Positions 57,581-64,000 of a stretch of DNA of 64,000 nt are shown in pieces. The DNA comes from Sphagnum magellanicum (Eukaryota; Streptophyta; Sphagnopsida; Sphagnales; Sphagnaceae). Position numbers and translations under genes: made by a program. The notes under the pieces were generated by a model that had not been told where the DNA came from, ran no database searches, and saw only the letters and a list, made by a program, of their open reading frames with translations. Location: NCBI GenBank assembly GCA_021904315.1, contig CM038912.1, positions 4,613,061-4,677,060 on the forward strand, in the 5' to 3' direction. Positions within the stretch are counted from its first letter, which is position 1; the number at the start of each line of letters is the position of its first letter.

Positions 57581-60500
57581 CAATAAAGTTGGTTCAAAGA
57601 CAAAGCCACCACAAGCACACACATTTTTAAAAAATGTTCTACCTAAAGTTCCTTCCAATCCCTAAACAAAAATTGTCAAAGGCACACCCTAATTTCCCTA
57701 TGTCCATTTGTTCCATCACAAGGAAGAAGGACAAGACACCACTAAAGGAAAAACATGAATAAGTGTTAGGCAACCACATTAAATGAATATCGGGCAAGCC
57801 AATCTAGAGGAAGGCAAAAAACAACCTACACCTCTTGATACAAAACAAAATGAATGTGTATGTATAGATGAGGTTGAAGAAGACCCAAATGAAAAAGCTC
57901 TAAAGGGATCCAATGCTAGAATCCAAGCCCATGATGCTATGGGGGGAGAAAGGGATAATGTGGTGATTTAAGAATTAGGGGTGTTATTGGAATGTAGAAT
58001 GTGAAAATTTTGACAATGTTTGTAACGATGGGCCATGCCACGCTACAAAAAAAAATGTTGTAATTAGAATAAAGGTCATTGTGTTAAGCCTTGCTCCCAC
58101 CCTCAAAGGACAAAAACATGATAGACAAGCCATGCGCTTGGGGAACCATGCCTAAATTGGAAACGAATGGGGGCCCAAGAGCCGAAGGAAGTAAGGCCTC
58201 CATTAAGAAGCCCACTTAACCTAGGTAAACCAACAAGCCCAAAAAAAAAGATTTAAAGATCTTGAACCCACCTTTAAAATAATAATATAATATAATATAA
58301 TAAATTAAAAGCTAAATTTTTGTGTAGTTCCAATTCGTACATAAAATGCATGTATCCTTTCCATTATGGATACAATTTCTTTTGGACATTGCAATAACAC
58401 CAAAATCTTGCTTACCACCAGCTTCCATTCTAAGTTGTTTGCTTGAATTGGAGCCCCTCTCACTTGTTCAATTATCTTTTCTTGTTCATTTGTTCTATCC
58501 CTCTTGCATGTTTTCGTGTCTTTTTTCTTTCATTAGTCATTATTGTTGCTATCACTAGCCAACCACATCTCTTAGTTTCCACACTTGGGCATTCAAAGTG
58601 AGTCAATAGTCAAAGATTGACGACTAACAATGGAGCTTTTATAAGGAATGTTGTGAGAAATTATAAGAAGTCTTCTCGTCTCTTCTCTTTCATTGGATGT
58701 TGCTATCACCACCACCGGCCTTATCATAAATTTTTCTTGTCTTTTTTTTTCTCTTGGTGAATGCTGCCATCATCATCCCTTGTGTATTGCTAAAATCTAC
58801 TACTAATTGTAACATGCCAACACTCGGAGCCCATCTTGCAAGAATATGGCAATACCTATTTCCTCAATGTAAATATTTTCAAGAGAGGGAAAAACTCAAT
58901 ACCCATTGCCCACTATCACCAAAAATGCTTCAAGCAAGAATCCATTAAAACTCATTGCTTTGAATCAAAACATGTTGTCACAAGTGCAAAAAATCAAGGA
59001 ATAGAATATAAGAGAATCAAAGGTTAGAACTTCAAACTTCAAACTTTTAATGGTGAATTGAAAGTTGGCCCCAATTGAAAACCAAATCATTGCACCTTTT
59101 TGAATTGCCAACTTTCCTTACCAACAAACAAAATTACAATAAATGATCATGGGATCCATTGGGCTGGGTTGTGCGTGGAGGACAAACCACACCTGTAAGT
59201 AGGCATAATAATTTCCCTTTCATTCTTAAGGAGGCATAATACCCCTCCTCTTTTCTAAAAGAATATCAATTGATGTAAAATGCCTTCCAAATAAAATAGA
59301 ATTTTTTTCAAGACTAAAAATTGTATAGGTACAAAGTTTCATAACAAACTAAAATTGCATATGATGAAGTTTTACAACAAATTAAAACTGATCGCCTACC
59401 TATAAATTTCATGTTATTTGTTAACTTTTCAAAAGAATTTCACTTGCTTACTTCAAAAACTCGAACTTGTTTTCAAGAGTTTTTTCCTTGCAATTGTGGT
59501 TTTAAGACCAATTTTAGCAAAATATTATTTCATGGTTTGGTTGTTGCGTCAATTTCACCCCAAGGGTGTTGGCTTGGGTCCTAGTCATAAGAATTTGAAC
59601 CCTATGCTTAACACTCAAAATCAAGGAACTTGTTAATATTGGTTTGCACCTTACCAAAAATCATAAAAATTGGGTCCAATATAAAACAAACATAAAGATG
59701 TTAACAATTTGGAGGGGTTCCTTTAATATGGCCTATTGAATATGTGTAATATGTGTCATAATTTAATGTCAAGTTTGAACTTTAATATAATATATGCCAC
59801 AATAAACATCATGTATTGTACATTGAAATGGATGAAACCACGAAGTTTATCTCACACATGTGTCATGAGCTGTAACCTTTTGTGTGAGAAAAATCACATT
59901 ATCTTGTACTGTGAATTTGATAGATAATCTTTTAAGCAAAGCTTGTCTCCAAACCTCCATGGTAGTACACCCACAAAACAAATCACATAATGCAAGCTTA
60001 AAGACACATGCAAACAATAATGAAAAGCCAAGAAAGAATCACACACATAAATAAATGTGAAGCACTAAAAGAGAATCACACACAAACAAGTGCAAAAATT
60101 AAAGCACTGACATGCACATGAAACAACTATGACTAGTGACTAGGGGGTAGAGAGATAATGTAATGTTGTGAGGTGACAAGTATGGGTGCGGGCACAAAAG
60201 GCATTTCATGGTGACCCTATATCATTGGCATTTATAATTGTTGCCATTGCAAGATGTAGAAGCATTAATCACCCTAAGGTGGAAATGCTTTAAGAAAATA
60301 TCTCATTATTAAAATTGAAATCTTCTAACTTTTGATCAATAGATGATGGGAGTAGGGCATTACACTCCAAGACTTCCCTTCATCTCCAAAAAAAAACCAT
60401 TTTAATATGTGGAATGTATGTTGTGTCACACCCTTACTAATGATTTTATATTATGAAGTGAAGTCTTTGGAAAGTCTATATGATGGGTTTAGCATGAGAG

Positions 60501-63500
60501 CTCATTTTTCTTGGGTTAAGAGATGAGCCATGAATGACAAATGTATATAAGTATGATCCATGTTGATTCCATATTATAAGTGCAAAGTTTGATTGAACTT
60601 TACAAATGGTCAGAGTAAGTAGGCCTACCACCTAATACATAGTGAATTAGAGCTTTGTAAATCCATACTTTGATTTTGCATGTTTCTAGAGTGTGAAGAT
60701 GAATTGTAGAGTTGGACTAGATGCACCCATAGCCACAAAAACATTTAAATATATTAAAAACAAGCAAGACATAAGGTTTGGAAGTAAAAAGGGTTTTTTT
60801 TTTGGCACACATTTGTGATGTTTGACCGTTGACTATGCACCCTACAACTAAATAGTCACAAGCTAGATTCTACTCATCAATTACCTTGTCACCTAACGTT
60901 TAATTAAGCAAAATTGTGTTGTTTTTCTTTAACTACCCTTCATCTACAATGTATGGTTCATATTTGTGGTTCATCATGGGCTTCAAAATCTATGGACATA
61001 TAACACCAAGAGTTTGCAAAAAATTAACGCCCTAACAATCATGGGTTGACACCATTCTAGTGTTCACACAAGGAGGTGGCTCTAGGTGATTTGAGAGAAA
61101 TTGTTGGTTGGTGAAAAAGTTTTGTTATGAATGTGAATGAAACATAGTTTGTTTGCATCTTCTTCATGTTTGAAACTTTGCATCTCTTTGTGTTTATTGA
61201 TGGTTGCAATGCTCTCTTTTCCTTTAGCTCCTACAACCCTCATTGTGCCCTTGCTTGTGGTCTACTACTATTCTTGCAAGTTGCGAAACTTTGTGGTGAT
61301 GATGTGTGATCTTTTCAATAGGGTTTGAGCTTGTTGCTATCCCCACACATCTCAACAAATGAAAAAAGTTTCTTTCCTCTTGGTGCACACATTTTCTTTC
61401 CTACAAACAATGTTTCTTTCTTTTTCTACTTAGTTTACTAGCAACCTTACTTTCTTTTGCTTTCATGTGATGTTTTTTTATGCAAAGTTTTTTTCCTATC
61501 TTACAAGTTCTTTTTTTTTCTCTTTTCAAACTTTTTCTCTCTCTTGGTAGTCATGAATGTTTTATTTATCTTGTAATGTCTTTTTGTTTTTATGTTGTAA
61601 GCACTATATTTCTTTTGCATATGTTTTTGTTCCTTTTCAACAATCTTTCTCTTTCTTGGCAATCACACTCTTTCATTTTTTTCTACTCTCATTCTCTTTA
61701 TTTCCTACAAGGTTTTTTTCTCCTATATGCTCACACACTTTCTCTCTTGATTTTTTCCCCCTCTTCTACAAGCTCTTTCCTCTTGGTTCTAGCTAAGGCT
61801 TGAAACAAATCACATCTAAGGGTTATAGTGCATGTGAAGTATGGCTTCAAAATGTGACCATAGTTAATCCAAATGCATGTGTTTACTTTATTGCTTCTAA
61901 AATTACATGTGATCCATGCTCATTTTGGATTAGAAAATCTTGATTTGTTCAAAAAAATCCCACATGGTAAAAATTTCTTAAAGAAGCTTAAGAATTCTTT
62001 GAACAAAAAACTTGTCATCCAACCTTTTTTTACGTTGCCACACATGTCCTGATTTGTATTCTTTAATGTAGTGACTTCAAAGTCTCATTTTTAAAGATGT
62101 AGAATCCTAGTATAACTTCATTTTTTGGGTTAGTTACATAGTTCATAGTCAACCATTCCTTGGATTTGGGATGACATTGTAAGCATATTGTGAACCCCAC
62201 TTAACCAAAATGCAAGCTCTAGATTGTATGCTTGTTTGAATTCTTGTCTTGTTTGAATTCCAAATGTGATTTGGTTTGTACTTGTGTTGATTGTATGGTA
62301 TTTACAAGTTTTGATAAGAAGAGTTGTAGGATTGGCTGGCAATACCTTGGCCTTGGAGACTTCTAGATCTTCTACAAGATGTATGCATAGTTTTGGATGC
62401 CAATGCTTGAACCAATACCACTAAAAATTCCTAGGTAGACCATCTCAAAATGGTGTGAGTCGGCTTTGAATGAGTTCTCCCACCTTGAACTTGAGTTGTT
62501 GCAATCATATAAATAGTCCATGTCTTTGCATGTTTAGAATCCAAACAACAACAATAGCATCCTTTTCCTTCCAAAAGATGGGGCTTGCACATTTGGGCCC
62601 ATATGAAATATCCCCTTGCCCTTCCTAAATTAGACCAAGAATACAAAAAGTTAGTTAGGTCAAGAATGTTTCAGTAACATGTTTTTGTGTCCCCAATGTA
62701 ATATCAATAAGATGGAAGAAATCTACAAAGTCCTCTCACTTTAAATTTTAGTTTGTTGTTGTGCAAGTAGTGTGTGTGAATCTCAAGCTACAAGAGGCTA
62801 GAGCATGTTGAAATTTATGATGGCCAACTTTCCTTCCATTGTTTCCTACTAGTATGAATACGTGTTTGGCCACCCATTGATAGTATAAGAACTTAGCATA
62901 CTTCTTCTTGTAAAGATTGTTTATTTCTTCAATTTTACATTTATTAAACTTCTCCTTTATTTTAACTCTTTTGTTGGACTCTCTTGTTGTTTTTTGTGTT
63001 ATTTCTTGAACTTTGCACTCATCAACCTTTGTCTTCAATTTCACATCTTTTGTTGTTGCTCTCAACCTTCTTGCACTAGGTACTAGAAGCTTTAAAAATT
63101 CATGGAGTTCTTATAACATAGATGGTGGTAAGGTGGACATGCTTCTTCCTAGTTGAAATGAATGAATGATTCAATCTACATTTGTTTACATCTTGATTTT
63201 TTCCTAGTTGAGAGGAATGAATGATTCAATATGCATTTGTCTATAGCTTGATGTCTTGTTAAAATTGTGACACTCTTATAAAAGTTTACAATGTGTCTTT
63301 TGATTTTTTTTGTTTATATTCCTATCAAGAGCATTTGCACCCCATAGATTGATTTTGTAAATTAGTTAGGGTTTAAGCCTTTTATGGTGATGTTATACCC
63401 TTCTGAATGTAATAAATCACCTCCCATCACCAAACATTTAAAAAGACAATATGAATTACAAGATTTATAAACATGTCTTATATCATGCACTTACCAAACA

Positions 63501-64000
63501 CTCAAATCCCCATGAATAAATATTTTTGCACATGTACTAAAACAATTAAAAGCCCAATACCAAACAACAAAATTACATAATGAGTGGCGAAGTCTGCAAA
63601 TTTGTATTAGACGACATCCTTCACCAAACATTTAAAATCAAGCATGCATTGCAATATTTTCAGATTTCAGAACATTTGTGTGCATTGGTAGATGACAACT
63701 TTAACCTTACCACCAAAATCCTTTTTTATATGACCAAACACCTTATTTGAATGAATATTACATCCTATGCCTATGACTGAACACATTTACTTCATTTGTG
63801 ATTACAATCTCTTGAAATGCTAAAGACTTTTTTTTTCTCACCAAGCATTTGGTGAATGATCATGATTTGCCCAATGGAAGTGTTTGTCCAATTGGTCATG
63901 AGATCTTTTATGAACTAATCGGGCATTCACTTATGGGTGGGTGTTTGATGATAGGCGTAATTACCCTAGTGAGTGCAAATCAAACATTTGTTCTGTAAAG
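57581..64000. other. AT-rich spacer without supported genes
   Basis: Frames are short and motif-less on both strands. The upstream part (57.6-58.3 kb) may contain further 5' sequence of the minus-strand LINE relic. Features seen: an AATAT-type run near 58280-58305, a pyrimidine-rich stretch at about 61340-61790 with recurring TTTCTTTC and CTCTTGG words (open frames there are Phe/Ser-rich artefacts), and two near-identical GAATGAATGATTCAAT words near 63160 and 63207. I see no tRNA, rRNA or transposase relic. Confidence 0.5.

Noticed and set aside
61480..61803. 107-codon Phe/Ser-rich plus-strand ORF suggesting a membrane protein
   Set aside because: It lies in a pyrimidine-rich low-complexity stretch with recurring TTTCTTTC words; no domain or codon pattern supports coding.

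Overview
This is a plant nuclear window, most likely from a leptosporangiate fern. The coding regions carry GT-AG introns. The pentatricopeptide (PPR) gene repeats a highly regular block of about 101 residues that I associate with fern PPR proteins, and the spacers are AT-rich and full of decayed transposable elements. The fern assignment is inference from family resemblance; I could not search a database.

Layout. 1-4.8 kb: unassigned repeat-like DNA, then a decayed LTR retrotransposon on the minus strand with gag, zinc knuckle and protease relics and no reverse transcriptase. 4.8-8.9 kb: AT-rich spacer. 8.96-9.3 kb: an 80-95 bp minisatellite, followed by a possible tRNA-derived SINE head. 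10.4-12.2 kb: a three-exon gene for a membrane-anchored protein with a LEA-like middle and a C-terminal LysM domain. 15.2-17.5 kb: a broken hAT transposase with a BED finger. 21.75-22.24 kb: a degenerate tandem repeat ending in a poly-C run. 22.5-25.35 kb: a three-exon LRR receptor-like kinase that looks like a pseudokinase. 26.6-27.3 kb: a roughly 110 bp minisatellite. 27.47-33.41 kb: a 13-exon gene for a zinc finger / UBA / PUB protein of 411 aa, with a reverse transcriptase fragment in intron 8. 37.26-39.26 kb (minus): a PPR gene with a broken DYW domain. 44.1-46.5 kb: a five-exon membrane RING-H2 ubiquitin ligase of 400 aa. 47.0-52.4 kb: a satellite of about 205 bp in three blocks. 52.9-54.3 kb: a four-exon gene for ribosomal protein eS12 (148 aa). 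55.0-55.4 kb: an unrecognised small ORF. 55.5-57.6 kb (minus): a LINE-type reverse transcriptase relic. 57.6-64 kb: AT-rich spacer with no gene that I can support.

The genes are independent housekeeping or regulatory loci, not a cluster. Two touch ubiquitin signalling (the UBA/PUB adaptor and the RING ligase), one translation (eS12), one probably organelle RNA (the PPR protein), one cell-surface signalling (the LRR-RLK), and one has unknown function (LysM/LEA). Exon models were assembled by hand from splice consensus, reading-frame phase and family similarity. All junctions listed keep phase, but none has transcript support here. I found no coordinated new system. The items most worth a second look are the intronic reverse transcriptase, the LysM/LEA membrane protein, the PPR gene with a decaying deaminase domain, the kinase with a replaced invariant lysine, and the placement of tandem arrays just upstream of genes.
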